Assembly (NCBI GenBank): GCA_937895705.1
Contig: CALBKM010000001.1
Coordinates: 1 to 14,009 of the forward strand
Origin: an uncultured Clostridia bacterium
GTDB taxonomy: Bacteria; Bacillota; Clostridia; Lachnospirales; Lachnospiraceae
DNA: 14,009 nucleotides
Direction: 5' to 3'
Shown: in pieces, positions 1 through 7,346 of the stretch
Layout: every line of letters begins with the position of its first letter
Numbering within the stretch: position 1 is the first letter of the stretch
Notes under the pieces: model-generated
Databases searched by the model: none
Told to the model about the DNA's origin: nothing
The model's input: only the letters and a program-made list of their open reading frames with translations
Made by a program: the position numbers and the translations under genes

Positions 1-66
1 GCATTAGGTGCATTTGTATTTTGTTTGGGTATGAAATTGCTAAAACAAAGAAAAATGCAAATTTGA
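1..66 (+). CDS. C-terminal end of a probable membrane protein (partial)
   Basis: The reading frame open from base 1 ends at TGA 64-66 and gives 21 residues, ALGAFVFCLGMKLLKQRKMQI. A hydrophobic stretch followed by a basic tail (KLLKQRK) is typical of the last transmembrane helix of an integral membrane protein with a cytoplasmic C-terminus, for example a small transporter. The family cannot be named from this fragment. The stop lies 19 nt before the next start codon, and that gap contains the next gene's ribosome binding site, so the two genes are probably co-transcribed. It could be a chance open frame, but the helix-plus-basic-tail pattern and the spacing argue for a real gene end. Confidence 0.45.
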   Translation, partial: ALGAFVFCLGMKLLKQRKMQI

Positions 67-85
67 AGTTGATGGAGGATAATAT

Positions 86-607
86 ATGGTTTTACTTGTG
101 ATAGATGCACAGATTTGGCTTACAAATAAAGATCTATATTGTTATGAGAGATTTGTTAACGGAACAAAAAAGGTTATAGAAGCAGCTCGCGAGAATAACA
201 TAGAAGTTATTTATGTGCAACATGATGATGGACCGGGAACCGGTTTTTCAAAGGATGATGCTGAATTTGAAATCAATCAGGAGTTCTATCCTCAAGAAGG
301 CGAGAAACGATACATAAAGACAGTAAGTAGTGCTTTTCAAGGAACTGGATTAAAAGAGTACCTTAAAGATGAAGATACGGTTGTTGTCGTAGGATTATTA
401 ACAAACTTCTGTATGGATGCCACAATAAAGTCTGCGTTTGAAATGGGGCTCAAGGTAATTATCCCAGAGGGAACAAATACTACTTTTGATAATCCGTATA
501 TGGACAAAGAGAAAACTTATAAATATTATAATGAATTTATGTGGCCGGGAAGATTTGCAGAATGTATTTCGGTTGAAGAAACTATTCAGAAAATGAAGAA
601 ACGATAA
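86..607 (+). CDS. Isochorismatase-like cysteine hydrolase
   Basis: A 173-residue protein of the isochorismatase-like hydrolase superfamily. These are cytosolic enzymes that cleave amide or related bonds through an Asp-Lys-Cys triad. All three candidate residues are visible: D7 in the opening LVIDAQ strand, K78 in the YIKTVSSAF segment, and C109 in TNFCMDATIKSAFEMG. The length matches the family's usual 170-210 residues. The start is supported by GGAGG at 74-78, seven bases upstream. Substrates in this superfamily range from isochorismate and nicotinamide to N-carbamoyl compounds. Nothing here picks one, and the isochorismatase name describes only the fold. The gene is AT-rich like its two neighbours and unlike the genes after position 1400. 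The fold assignment is firm and the substrate unknown. Confidence 0.88.
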   Translation: MVLLVIDAQIWLTNKDLYCYERFVNGTKKVIEAARENNIEVIYVQHDDGPGTGFSKDDAEFEINQEFYPQEGEKRYIKTVSSAFQGTGLKEYLKDEDTVVVVGLLTNFCMDATIKSAFEMGLKVIIPEGTNTTFDNPYMDKEKTYKYYNEFMWPGRFAECISVEETIQKMKKR

Positions 608-643
608 CTTTGAAGTTGTATGTATATTTGAAGGAGGAGAACG

Positions 644-1252
644 ATGAAAAATATAGTAAAAATACTTATAGGTTTTTTCATTATTTTATCAGCTCTTGTA
701 GGGTACAATTTTAACCCTGCTTATATGTATCAGTTGACTTTTATTTCTAATGCTTTGTGTGGATTATTACTGATGACGGATGGATTAGTAGTAATGATTA
801 CTAAGAAAGCATTACCTGTCATTTTATATCAGTTCGTGTTACCATGTATATTGACTTCGTTTTGTAGCGTGTTTTTTGTGATATTCGGATGGCATGACTT
901 CAACTTCAGCGGTATGTTTTTCTTTATGCATGTTATAAATCCCGTTGTTGTTCTGGCAATGTATTTATTTACGACAAAGCTTGAATTGAAAGATAAAACT
1001 GATTATGTTAGAAGAATTTTTATAGCTCCGGCTTTTGTTGTATCATATGCTTTATTTGATTATATCCGTTTTCTGATTACTGGTGACTTGGTATATGGTT
1101 TAGTTTCTGCTGAAAATCTCACATTTATTAATGCTTTTATAATAGGTGTTTGTTTTTACGCATCTATTGCATTTATGAGTTATGGATTGCTTGAATTAAA
1201 ACTGTATGTTCAAAAGAAAATGGAGGAAAAAAACAATTTGTTGAACACTTGA
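644..1252 (+). CDS. Six-helix membrane protein, Pr6Pr-like
   Basis: A 202-residue integral membrane protein with about six predicted helices (roughly residues 7-24, 32-52, 56-83, 91-109, 123-147 and 164-188) and a charged C-terminal tail. Two patterns recall the poorly characterised Pr6Pr family of small bacterial membrane proteins: the FISNALCGLLL segment at the start of helix 2, like FTxxSN in that family, and FMHVINPVVVL in helix 4 with a conserved-looking His and Pro. No catalytic function is established for such proteins. The start has a near-perfect Shine-Dalgarno, AAGGAGG at 631-637, 36 nt after the hydrolase gene, so the two are probably one transcript. Base composition is strikingly AT-rich. 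The family call is by pattern memory. That it is a membrane protein is secure. Confidence 0.6.
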   Translation: MKNIVKILIGFFIILSALVGYNFNPAYMYQLTFISNALCGLLLMTDGLVVMITKKALPVILYQFVLPCILTSFCSVFFVIFGWHDFNFSGMFFFMHVINPVVVLAMYLFTTKLELKDKTDYVRRIFIAPAFVVSYALFDYIRFLITGDLVYGLVSAENLTFINAFIIGVCFYASIAFMSYGLLELKLYVQKKMEEKNNLLNT

Positions 1253-1293
1253 AAATTTCAGTTTTACGGAATAGTTATTTTGATTTGATACAG

Positions 1294-1320
1294 AGCTTAC
1301 CGATGGTGGTAGGCTTTTTG
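1294..1320 (+). terminator. Intrinsic terminator after the AT-rich gene cluster
   Basis: AGCTTACC (1294-1301) pairs with GGTAGGCT (1308-1315) over eight base pairs, including one G-U, around a six-base loop. The stem is followed at once by a T-run (1315-1319) and further T-rich sequence. This is the form of a rho-independent terminator. It lies 41 nt after the stop of the Pr6Pr-like gene and closes that transcript before the apt promoter. Confidence 0.75.
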
Positions 1321-1374
1321 TTGTTTCTATATATTTGTAAAAATCATGGTGGCATATTTTTGCACAAAACCCCC

Positions 1375-1403
1375 TTTTCTTTCCATACAAAAAGTGCTAT
1401 ACT
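1375..1403 (+). promoter_or_regulatory. Candidate extended -10 promoter for apt
   Basis: TATACT at 1398-1403 matches the sigma-A -10 box in five of six positions. It is preceded by TG at 1395-1396 with one base between, the extended -10 form that tolerates a weak -35. The best-spaced -35 is TTTTCT at 1375-1380 with a 17-bp spacer, a poor match. The start site would fall near 1410, leaving a leader of about 78 nt before apt. Confidence 0.6.
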
Positions 1404-1406
1404 ATA

Positions 1407-1420
1407 TTAAGTATACTTAA
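1407..1420 (+). promoter_or_regulatory. 14-bp perfect palindrome at the apt promoter
   Basis: TTAAGTATACTTAA reads identically on both strands and sits just downstream of the -10 box, across the predicted transcription start. Its position is where a repressor operator would block initiation. AT-rich palindromes of this size can arise by chance in AT-rich promoter DNA, so an operator role is inference. It does not resemble the Bacillus PurBox (CCGAAC core). Confidence 0.35.
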
Positions 1421-1487
1421 AAATGAGAAAGTGTGCCCAAAGCCGGGAGCTTACCGTGCGGAAGGCTGACCTTGAAAGGAGACACTT

Positions 1488-2012
1488 ATGAAGAAGGTAG
1501 AGGATTATATCAGAACGATTCCGGATTTCCCGGAGGAGGGGATTATGTTCCGTGACATTACGACGGTGTTGCAGGATGCGGACGGTTTTGCGCTTGCGAT
1601 TGACGAGATGCAGAAGCTGCTTGCGGACACGGAGTTTGATGTGATTGTGGGGGCGGAATCCCGCGGATTTATTTTCGGTGCTCCTTTGGCGTATAACATG
1701 AAGAAGGCCTTTGTTCCGGTGCGGAAAAAGGGTAAGCTTCCGTGTGAGACTGTTGAAGCTACCTATGATTTGGAGTACGGCACCGCTACCATTGAGATGC
1801 ATAAGGATTCCATTAAGCCGGGGCAGAAGGTTGTCATCGTAGATGATTTGATTGCTACCGGCGGCACTATTGAGGCAGCGGCAAAGCTCATAGAGGAGCT
1901 GGGCGGTGAGGTGGTAAAGATTGTATTTTTATTGGAGTTGGCAGGCCTGGAGGGAAGAGCCAGACTGTCGAAGTATGAGGTTGGAACTGTTGTTACATAT
2001 CCGGGTAAATAG
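1488..2012 (+). CDS. apt: Adenine phosphoribosyltransferase
   Basis: Converts adenine and PRPP to AMP and pyrophosphate in cytosolic purine salvage. The 174-residue length is the usual one for bacterial Apt. The N-terminus carries the family pattern of an IRTIPDFPEEGIMFRDIT segment, and the PRPP-binding loop VVIVDDLIATGGT occupies residues 115-127, with the acidic pair D119-D120 and the TGGT phosphate loop. GAESRGFIFGAPLA earlier in the protein is also diagnostic. The start is fixed by AAAGGAG at 1475-1481, six bases before ATG. It is followed 136 nt later by rel, a common pairing in Firmicutes, and is probably read through into it because no convincing terminator lies between. Apt and Rel both act on purine nucleotide pools. 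Confidence 0.97.
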   Translation: MKKVEDYIRTIPDFPEEGIMFRDITTVLQDADGFALAIDEMQKLLADTEFDVIVGAESRGFIFGAPLAYNMKKAFVPVRKKGKLPCETVEATYDLEYGTATIEMHKDSIKPGQKVVIVDDLIATGGTIEAAAKLIEELGGEVVKIVFLLELAGLEGRARLSKYEVGTVVTYPGK

Positions 2013-2148
2013 AACCGGATACTCCGTAAAGGCATTGTGATGATGAGCGTAAAATGATTTTAAGGTCATTTTTCAAAGGAAGAGAAGTTCACAAGCATGT
2101 TTTAGGTGGGTTTTACACAAAAGGCAATTTGCCGGAGTAGGGGGCAAC

Positions 2149-4449
2149 ATGGATACTGGTATTATGGAAAAAACAGGAAATAAAATAAAGCGAGTGGATG
2201 AGAAGGAACTGAGTACACCGGCGGATTTTACCGAACCGGAGGTGTTGTACGGGAAGTTGATGGAGGCCATAAAGGCCTATCATCCGTCCACAGATTTGTC
2301 GATGATTGAGAAGGCATATCACCTTGCGGACGAGGCTCATAAAGGGCAGCTTCGTAAATCGGGAGAGCCTTATATCATTCATCCGATTTGTGTTGCCATC
2401 ATTTTGGCGGAGCTGGAGCTTGATAAAGAGACGATTACAGCGGGAATTTTGCACGATGTGGTGGAAGATACTGCCTATACACTGGAAGAGATTACCGAGA
2501 TGTTCGGCAGCGAGGTAGCGCTTCTTGTAGACGGTGTAACAAAGCTGACACAGCTCAATTACTCCATGGACAAAGTAGAGATTCAGGCAGAGAATCTTCG
2601 TAAAATGTTCCTTGCCATGGCTAAGGATATCCGCGTGATTCTGATTAAGCTGGCGGACCGTCTGCACAATCTGCGTACCCTCCAGTACCAGAAGCCGGAG
2701 AAGCAGATTGAGAAAGCTCGTGAGACCATGGATATTTACGCGCCGTTAGCTTCCCGCCTCGGTATTTCCAAAATCAAGGTAGAATTGGACGATTTGTCCC
2801 TGCGGTACTTGGAACCGGAGGTTTGCGAGGAGCTGGAGACGAAGATCGAACTGCGCAAAGAGGAGCGTACTCGGTTTATTAACGGTATTATCGAAGAGGT
2901 GGGAGAACAAATTCGCAAGGCTGGAATCGAAGCGGAGATTACCGGTCGTGTAAAGCATTTTTTCAGTATTTATAAAAAGATGGTGAACCAGAATAAGACA
3001 CTGGACCAGATTTATGATTTGTTTGCGGTGCGTATTATCGTAAATTCCGTGCAGGATTGTTATGCGGCACTTGGTGTGATTCATGAGATGTACAAGCCGA
3101 TTCCGGGGCGTTTTAAGGATTATATCGCTATGCCGAAGGCCAACATGTACCAGTCGTTGCATACGACCTTAATCGGTCACAACGGTACTCCGTTTGAGAT
3201 TCAGATTCGTACCTTTGACATGCACCGTACTGCGGAATACGGTATTGCGGCGCACTGGAAGTATAAGGAGACTCAGGGTGGAGCAAAGAGCTCCAATACG
3301 GAAGAAGAGAAGCTGGCATGGCTTCGTCAGATTCTGGAGTGGCAGCAGGATATGTCGGACAGCAAGGAGTTTTTGAGTTCCATCAAGGACGATTTGGATT
3401 TGTTTTCCGACCGTATTTACTGCTTTACGCCGACGGGAGATGTAAAGAACCTTCCGGCCGGGTCCTGCCCGGTGGATTTTGCGTATGCGATTCACAGTGC
3501 GGTAGGCAATAAGATGGTAGGAGCAAGAGTAAACGGTAAGCTTGTGCCGATCGAATATGAGCTTCAGAACGGTGACCGTATTGAGATTATTACATCCCAG
3601 AATACGAAGGGACCGAGCCGGGACTGGCTTTCCATCGTAAAGAGTACCCAGGCGAAAAATAAGATTAATCAGTGGTTTAAGACAGAACTTAAGGAAGACA
3701 ACATCGTCCGGGGCAAGGAACTGCTGATGGCTTACTGTAAGGCCAAAGGCGTTCAGTTTTCTGATTTGTCCAAACCGGAGTTCCTGGAAGTTTGTATGCG
3801 AAAGTACGGCTTTAGGGACTGGGATTCCGTATTGGCAGCCATCGGTCACGGTGCATTGAAAGAAGGACAAATTATAAATCGTCTCCAGGAGGAGTACAAT
3901 AAAAAAGAGAAAAAAGAAGTAACCGACGAAAAACTGCTGGAGAACATCGGAAATAATAAGACGGCAAAACCGATGGTGACGAAGGCAAAGGCGGGAATTA
4001 TCGTACAGGGTCTGGACGACGTGGCGGTACATCTTTCCAAGTGCTGTTCTCCGGTGCCGGGAGACGAGATTATCGGATTCGTTACAAGAGGTCGAGGGGT
4101 TTCCGTGCATCGTACGGATTGTATCAATATTATCAATGCGTCCGAGGAAGACAGGCACCGTATGATTACAGCGGAATGGAGCATGCCGGAGGGCGAGAAA
4201 GTTTCCGAAAGCTACTATGCGGAGCTTACGATGTATGCAAATAATCGGAGCGGTGTGTTGCTTGATATTTCCAGAATTTTTACCGAGAACAAGATTGATA
4301 TTATGTCCTTGAATTCCCGTACCAGTAAGCAGGGAACCGCAACGATTACCGTGGGATTTAACGTAAAGGGCAAAGAGCAGTTACAGTACCTGATTACAAA
4401 GCTGGGTGCGGTAGAAAGCGTTCTGGATGTTACTCGTACCACCGGCTAG
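2149..4449 (+). CDS. rel: Bifunctional (p)ppGpp synthetase/hydrolase, Rel
   Basis: A 766-residue long RSH protein that makes and degrades the stringent-response alarmone (p)ppGpp in the cytosol and associates with ribosomes. Domains in order: hydrolase HD domain with H64 and H102-D103 (HDVVED, residues 102-107); synthetase domain with the RFKD motif at 321-324 and YIAMPKANMYQSLHT after it; TGS domain from about 421 to 485; zinc-finger/RIS region with H628, C632-C633, H654 and C658; ACT domain from about 690 to 763. Intact HDxxED and the RxKD form of the synthetase loop mark an enzyme with both activities, rather than a RelA-type synthetase-only protein. A GGAG/AGGGGG purine stretch at 2134-2144 precedes the chosen start. 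M6 is a possible alternative. The MBL-fold gene starts 24 nt after its stop. Confidence 0.97.
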   Translation: MDTGIMEKTGNKIKRVDEKELSTPADFTEPEVLYGKLMEAIKAYHPSTDLSMIEKAYHLADEAHKGQLRKSGEPYIIHPICVAIILAELELDKETITAGILHDVVEDTAYTLEEITEMFGSEVALLVDGVTKLTQLNYSMDKVEIQAENLRKMFLAMAKDIRVILIKLADRLHNLRTLQYQKPEKQIEKARETMDIYAPLASRLGISKIKVELDDLSLRYLEPEVCEELETKIELRKEERTRFINGIIEEVGEQIRKAGIEAEITGRVKHFFSIYKKMVNQNKTLDQIYDLFAVRIIVNSVQDCYAALGVIHEMYKPIPGRFKDYIAMPKANMYQSLHTTLIGHNGTPFEIQIRTFDMHRTAEYGIAAHWKYKETQGGAKSSNTEEEKLAWLRQILEWQQDMSDSKEFLSSIKDDLDLFSDRIYCFTPTGDVKNLPAGSCPVDFAYAIHSAVGNKMVGARVNGKLVPIEYELQNGDRIEIITSQNTKGPSRDWLSIVKSTQAKNKINQWFKTELKEDNIVRGKELLMAYCKAKGVQFSDLSKPEFLEVCMRKYGFRDWDSVLAAIGHGALKEGQIINRLQEEYNKKEKKEVTDEKLLENIGNNKTAKPMVTKAKAGIIVQGLDDVAVHLSKCCSPVPGDEIIGFVTRGRGVSVHRTDCINIINASEEDRHRMITAEWSMPEGEKVSESYYAELTMYANNRSGVLLDISRIFTENKIDIMSLNSRTSKQGTATITVGFNVKGKEQLQYLITKLGAVESVLDVTRTTG

Positions 4450-4473
4450 GGACGGTGCAGGAAAGGATTTGTT

Positions 4474-5109
4474 ATGATGAAGATATACGGTATCCGGGTC
4501 AGTGTGTTTTCTACCAATTGCTATCTGGTGAAAAACGAAGAAACAGGAGAAGGGTTCCTGATTGATCCGGGGGATTACGCAGAGAAAATAATCGATGTGA
4601 TAAAGGAAAAGGAAGTTAAGCTGACAGCGATTTACCTGACCCATGGGCATCTGGACCATATGATGGCAGCGGAGCGGATTAAGGCAGAATACAAAGTACC
4701 GGTATATTGTCATGAGGCAGAGCTGGCGGTGTTAGCCGACCCGGTACAGAATCTGACGGGTCGTTTCATGCGTAGCGGTTATGGGTTTAAGGATGCGACC
4801 GGCTTAAAGGACGGTGCGGAGTTTACTGCGGCGGGATTTCGAATAAAATTGCTTCATACGCCGGGACATACGCCGGGAGGTTGTTGCTACTATCTGCCGG
4901 AACAGGGATACTTGTTTTCCGGAGATACGTTGTTTTTCCGTAGCATCGGAAATACGGAGTTTCCGGGAGGCAGTATGGGCACCTTGGCCCGTTCCATCCG
5001 GGAGAAGCTTTACACCCTGCCGGAGGAGACGAGAGTTTATGCCGGGCACGGAGAGTCCACGGATATCGGTTCGGAAAAACGGGAAAACCCGTTTGTGCCG
5101 GCCCTGTAG
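4474..5109 (+). CDS. MBL-fold metallo-hydrolase (glyoxalase II-like)
   Basis: A 211-residue metallo-beta-lactamase-fold hydrolase, probably cytosolic and binding two metal ions. The metal ligands are all visible: THGHLDHM with H57, H59, D61 and H62; H132 in HTPGHTPGG; D151 in FSGDTLFF; and H192 in AGHGES. The short length and the motif set match the compact glyoxalase II-like group (YcbL/GloC type), which can hydrolyse S-lactoylglutathione or related thioesters. The true substrate in this type of organism is not known. The first of two adjacent ATG codons is used, with AGGAAAGG-type sequence about ten bases upstream. It lies between rel and hemZ with gaps of 24 and 25 nt, a gene order seen in many Firmicutes, so an operon is likely. 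Confidence 0.92.
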   Translation: MMKIYGIRVSVFSTNCYLVKNEETGEGFLIDPGDYAEKIIDVIKEKEVKLTAIYLTHGHLDHMMAAERIKAEYKVPVYCHEAELAVLADPVQNLTGRFMRSGYGFKDATGLKDGAEFTAAGFRIKLLHTPGHTPGGCCYYLPEQGYLFSGDTLFFRSIGNTEFPGGSMGTLARSIREKLYTLPEETRVYAGHGESTDIGSEKRENPFVPAL

Positions 5110-5134
5110 AAAGCGAACAAAGAAGGATAATGTT

Positions 5135-6631
5135 ATGATTCGATTAGATTTGACAAACGAGGCCTTTGAGCAGGATATCAGGCCTCTGTATAAATCCTTT
5201 TTTCCGAAGGAAGAGTATGTGTTTTCCTATGGAGGAGGGAAGCCGGTGAATTTGCCTTACGAGCCTGCGGACTTGGGGCTCTATCTGCTTGTCGGAGAAT
5301 GGAAGGAAGACGGATTCGTACTTTCTCTTTTCCGGGACGGAGATCTTTCCGTGGCGGTACAGCGGGAGGAAAAGACGGTAGCATTGGCAGAACGGAAAAA
5401 ATTTCGGGATGAGGTAAAGCGTGCCGTGTACCGGATGCTGTCAAGGGAGACCGGAAAAGAACTCCCGTGGGGCACCTTGACCGGCGTACGCCCGGTGAAG
5501 CAGGTACTGGAACGTCTGGAAGCGGGAGAGACGCCGGCGTCCATCGATGCATTTTTGAAGGAAGAATATTATTGTTCGGAAGAAAAGCGAGATTTGAGTC
5601 TTGCGGTTGCAAAAAAGGAAAACGAACTTTTGAAGGTGCTGGATTATAAGAACAGTTACAGCCTGTACGTGGGCATTCCTTTTTGCCCGACCACCTGTCT
5701 GTATTGTTCCTTTACTTCCTATCCGTTATCGAGGTTCGGACATCAGACCGGTGCCTATGTGGAGGCTTTAAAAAAAGAAATAGAAGCAAGTGCGGAACTG
5801 TTGGCAGACAAACGACTGGCAACGGTTTATTTCGGTGGAGGAACACCGACGGCTCTTTCAGCAGAGGAACTTAGGGATGTGATTCGTACCGTAAAAAAAC
5901 ATTTTCCGACAGAGCAGATTGCGGAGTGGACGGTGGAAGCGGGACGGCCGGATACCATTACAACGGAAAAACTGCAGATGCTTTATGATGAGGGAATCAG
6001 CCGTATTTCCATTAACCCCCAGACTATGAATCAGAAAACGTTGGATGTCATCGGAAGGTGTCACACCACGGAGGATATTTGCAGAGCTTACGAGGAAGCA
6101 AGAAGAATCGGTTTTGATAATATCAATATGGATTTGATTATCGGACTGACCGGCGAAAACGCAGAGGATGTGGAGGCAACGCTTCGTAAGATCGGAGAAT
6201 TGTCACCGGACAGTGTCACGGTACATACCCTTGCCTTAAAGAGAGCTGCCCGTCTTAACATTGAGAAGGAGCGGTATGAGGACAAGGGAGCGGTGCAGGT
6301 GGGCGACATGCTGACGGCATCGGTAAAATTTGCAAAAGAAAACGGTTACGCGCCGTATTATTTATATCGTCAGAAGAATATGGAAGACAATCTGGAAAAT
6401 GTGGGATATGCAAGACCGGGGAAAGAAGGACTTTACAATATCCTGATTATGGAAGAAAAGCATTCCATTCTTGCGTTAGGGGCCGGAGGAGCAACAAAGC
6501 TGGTACTGTCCGGAGGAGAGCGAATCGAACGTTCCGAGAATGTGAAGAGTTTAAAGGATTATCTGGAACGGACCGATGAGATGATTGCGCGTAAGCACGC
6601 TTTTTTTGAACAATACAAAGGATTGTATTAG
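5135..6631 (+). CDS. hemZ: HemZ-type radical SAM protein (coproporphyrinogen dehydrogenase family)
   Basis: A 498-residue radical SAM enzyme. C184, C188 and C191 form the CxxxCxxC cluster motif within GIPFCPTTCLYCSF. A GGGTPT SAM-binding motif follows at residues 234-239. The roughly 170-residue N-terminal extension before the cluster is typical of HemZ and distinguishes it from the shorter HemN and HemW. HemZ is annotated as oxygen-independent coproporphyrinogen III dehydrogenase of haem synthesis, but many anaerobes that make no haem carry it, so its role here is open. The frame is open from 5039, but that part overlaps the MBL gene and has odd basic composition. ATG 5135 has AGAAGGA at 5121-5127 and gives the conserved N-terminus, so it was chosen. 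Confidence 0.9.
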   Translation: MIRLDLTNEAFEQDIRPLYKSFFPKEEYVFSYGGGKPVNLPYEPADLGLYLLVGEWKEDGFVLSLFRDGDLSVAVQREEKTVALAERKKFRDEVKRAVYRMLSRETGKELPWGTLTGVRPVKQVLERLEAGETPASIDAFLKEEYYCSEEKRDLSLAVAKKENELLKVLDYKNSYSLYVGIPFCPTTCLYCSFTSYPLSRFGHQTGAYVEALKKEIEASAELLADKRLATVYFGGGTPTALSAEELRDVIRTVKKHFPTEQIAEWTVEAGRPDTITTEKLQMLYDEGISRISINPQTMNQKTLDVIGRCHTTEDICRAYEEARRIGFDNINMDLIIGLTGENAEDVEATLRKIGELSPDSVTVHTLALKRAARLNIEKERYEDKGAVQVGDMLTASVKFAKENGYAPYYLYRQKNMEDNLENVGYARPGKEGLYNILIMEEKHSILALGAGGATKLVLSGGERIERSENVKSLKDYLERTDEMIARKHAFFEQYKGLY

Positions 6632-6667
6632 AGTTGTTCTTATAAAAAATGAAAGGCGAGGAGAACA

Positions 6668-7333
6668 ATGTACCAGGGTAAGGATGATTTTGAACGTACA
6701 TACTACAATATCAGAGAAATCGTACAAAAAACCGGAAACGGAGTGGTGGTACAGGAGGATTTGGCGGATGCCATCGACCACGGTGTACTGGTTACAAAGA
6801 CCGTGCGTCTGCTTTGCGAAGCGTCCGGGATTTCTGAAGAATTTAAGGAAATGATGTTAACGGCAGCGGGACTCCACGATATCGGTAAGCTACAGCTTGG
6901 CCAGGTGTTGTACGGGCGAGATAAAAGTGCCATGAAAATCGAAGAAATGCGTTATATGCGAATGCATGCGGAAAACGCCAAAAAGATGCTGGAGGCCTGC
7001 GGATACCCGGAGGCGATTATCAAAGCGGTGTATCACCATCATGAGAATTTTGACGGTTCAGGGTATCCGGATAATCTGGCGGGAAGTAAGATTCCGTTTT
7101 CGGCCCGGATGTTAAAAGTGTGCGATACGTTTTGTGCATTGGTGTCGGAGCGACCGTACCGGAAGGCCTTCGAATTCGACACGGCATTGGAGATGATGAT
7201 TGAGGATTCCAAGGACCTGGATATGGGAATATTCTTAGAATTTTTAAAATTATATCATTCCGAAGAGTTTGAGGAAATAAAAGAGTATGCAACTTTTGCA
7301 AATCGTAAAAAACACTATTTACACGGAGCTTAA
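6668..7333 (+). CDS. Stand-alone HD-GYP domain phosphohydrolase
   Basis: A 221-residue protein made almost wholly of an HD-GYP domain, the class of metal-dependent phosphohydrolases best known for degrading cyclic di-GMP. H70-D71 with G73-K74 gives HDIGK. H100 lies in the expected MH position. H124-H125-E126 through P134 gives the diagnostic HHExxDGxGYP, and D153 lies in the CDTFCAL helix, followed by RPYRKA. No receiver, PAS or membrane domain is attached, so any control must come through a partner or expression level. GAGGAG upstream supports the start, 36 nt after hemZ. Placement behind rel and before aspS is notable because rel also controls a nucleotide messenger. Activity on c-di-GMP, another cyclic dinucleotide or a different nucleotide cannot be told from sequence. 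Confidence 0.9.
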   Translation: MYQGKDDFERTYYNIREIVQKTGNGVVVQEDLADAIDHGVLVTKTVRLLCEASGISEEFKEMMLTAAGLHDIGKLQLGQVLYGRDKSAMKIEEMRYMRMHAENAKKMLEACGYPEAIIKAVYHHHENFDGSGYPDNLAGSKIPFSARMLKVCDTFCALVSERPYRKAFEFDTALEMMIEDSKDLDMGIFLEFLKLYHSEEFEEIKEYATFANRKKHYLHGA

Positions 7334-7341
7334 AATAGTGT
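7312..7341 (+). repeat. 9-bp perfect inverted repeat across the HD-GYP stop codon
   Basis: ACACTATTT (7312-7320) and AAATAGTGT (7333-7341) are exact reverse complements separated by 12 bases. The left arm is inside the last codons of the HD-GYP gene, and its TAA (7331-7333) borders the right arm. No T-run follows, so it is not a standard terminator. It overlaps both boxes of the candidate aspS promoter. Confidence 0.5.
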
Positions 7342-7346
7342 ACTAT
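7318..7346 (+). promoter_or_regulatory. Candidate sigma-A promoter for aspS
   Basis: TTTACA (7318-7323, five of six -35 matches) and TACTAT (7341-7346, four of six -10 matches) are separated by exactly 17 bp. The start would lie near 7353, giving a leader of about 60 nt. A second, perfect TATAAT at 7383-7388 lacks a good -35 and would leave almost no leader before the Shine-Dalgarno AAGGAGG (7401-7407), so the first is preferred. Confidence 0.45.

Noticed and set aside
1404..1487. Purine riboswitch or PurBox for apt
   Set aside because: None of the conserved purine riboswitch core and no CCGAAC-type PurBox could be found in the leader or promoter.
2051..2074. AAAATGA/TCATTTT hairpin with T-run between apt and rel, as a terminator
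   Set aside because: The stem is only seven A-T rich pairs and the T-run is mostly part of the stem, so it is too weak to call.
2123..2133. GGCAA-T-TTGCC palindrome before rel
   Set aside because: Only five base pairs per arm around a single central base, too short and common to call an operator.
3169..4158. Long open frame (329 codons) on the minus strand opposite rel
   Set aside because: It lies entirely within the strongly supported rel gene, shows no recognisable domain, and reads as the antisense shadow of rel codon bias. The same applies to minus-strand frames opposite apt, hemZ and the ABC genes.
5039..5134. N-terminal extension of HemZ by 32 residues
   Set aside because: It overlaps the end of the MBL gene, is rich in Arg/Lys with no family match, and the ATG at 5135 has a proper ribosome binding site.
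6608..6639. Inverted repeats AATACAA/TTGTATT and GAACAA/TTGTTC at the end of hemZ
   Set aside because: AT-rich, bulged, partly within the coding sequence and with no T-run. A terminator here would also cut the HD-GYP gene off from its operon without a visible replacement promoter.
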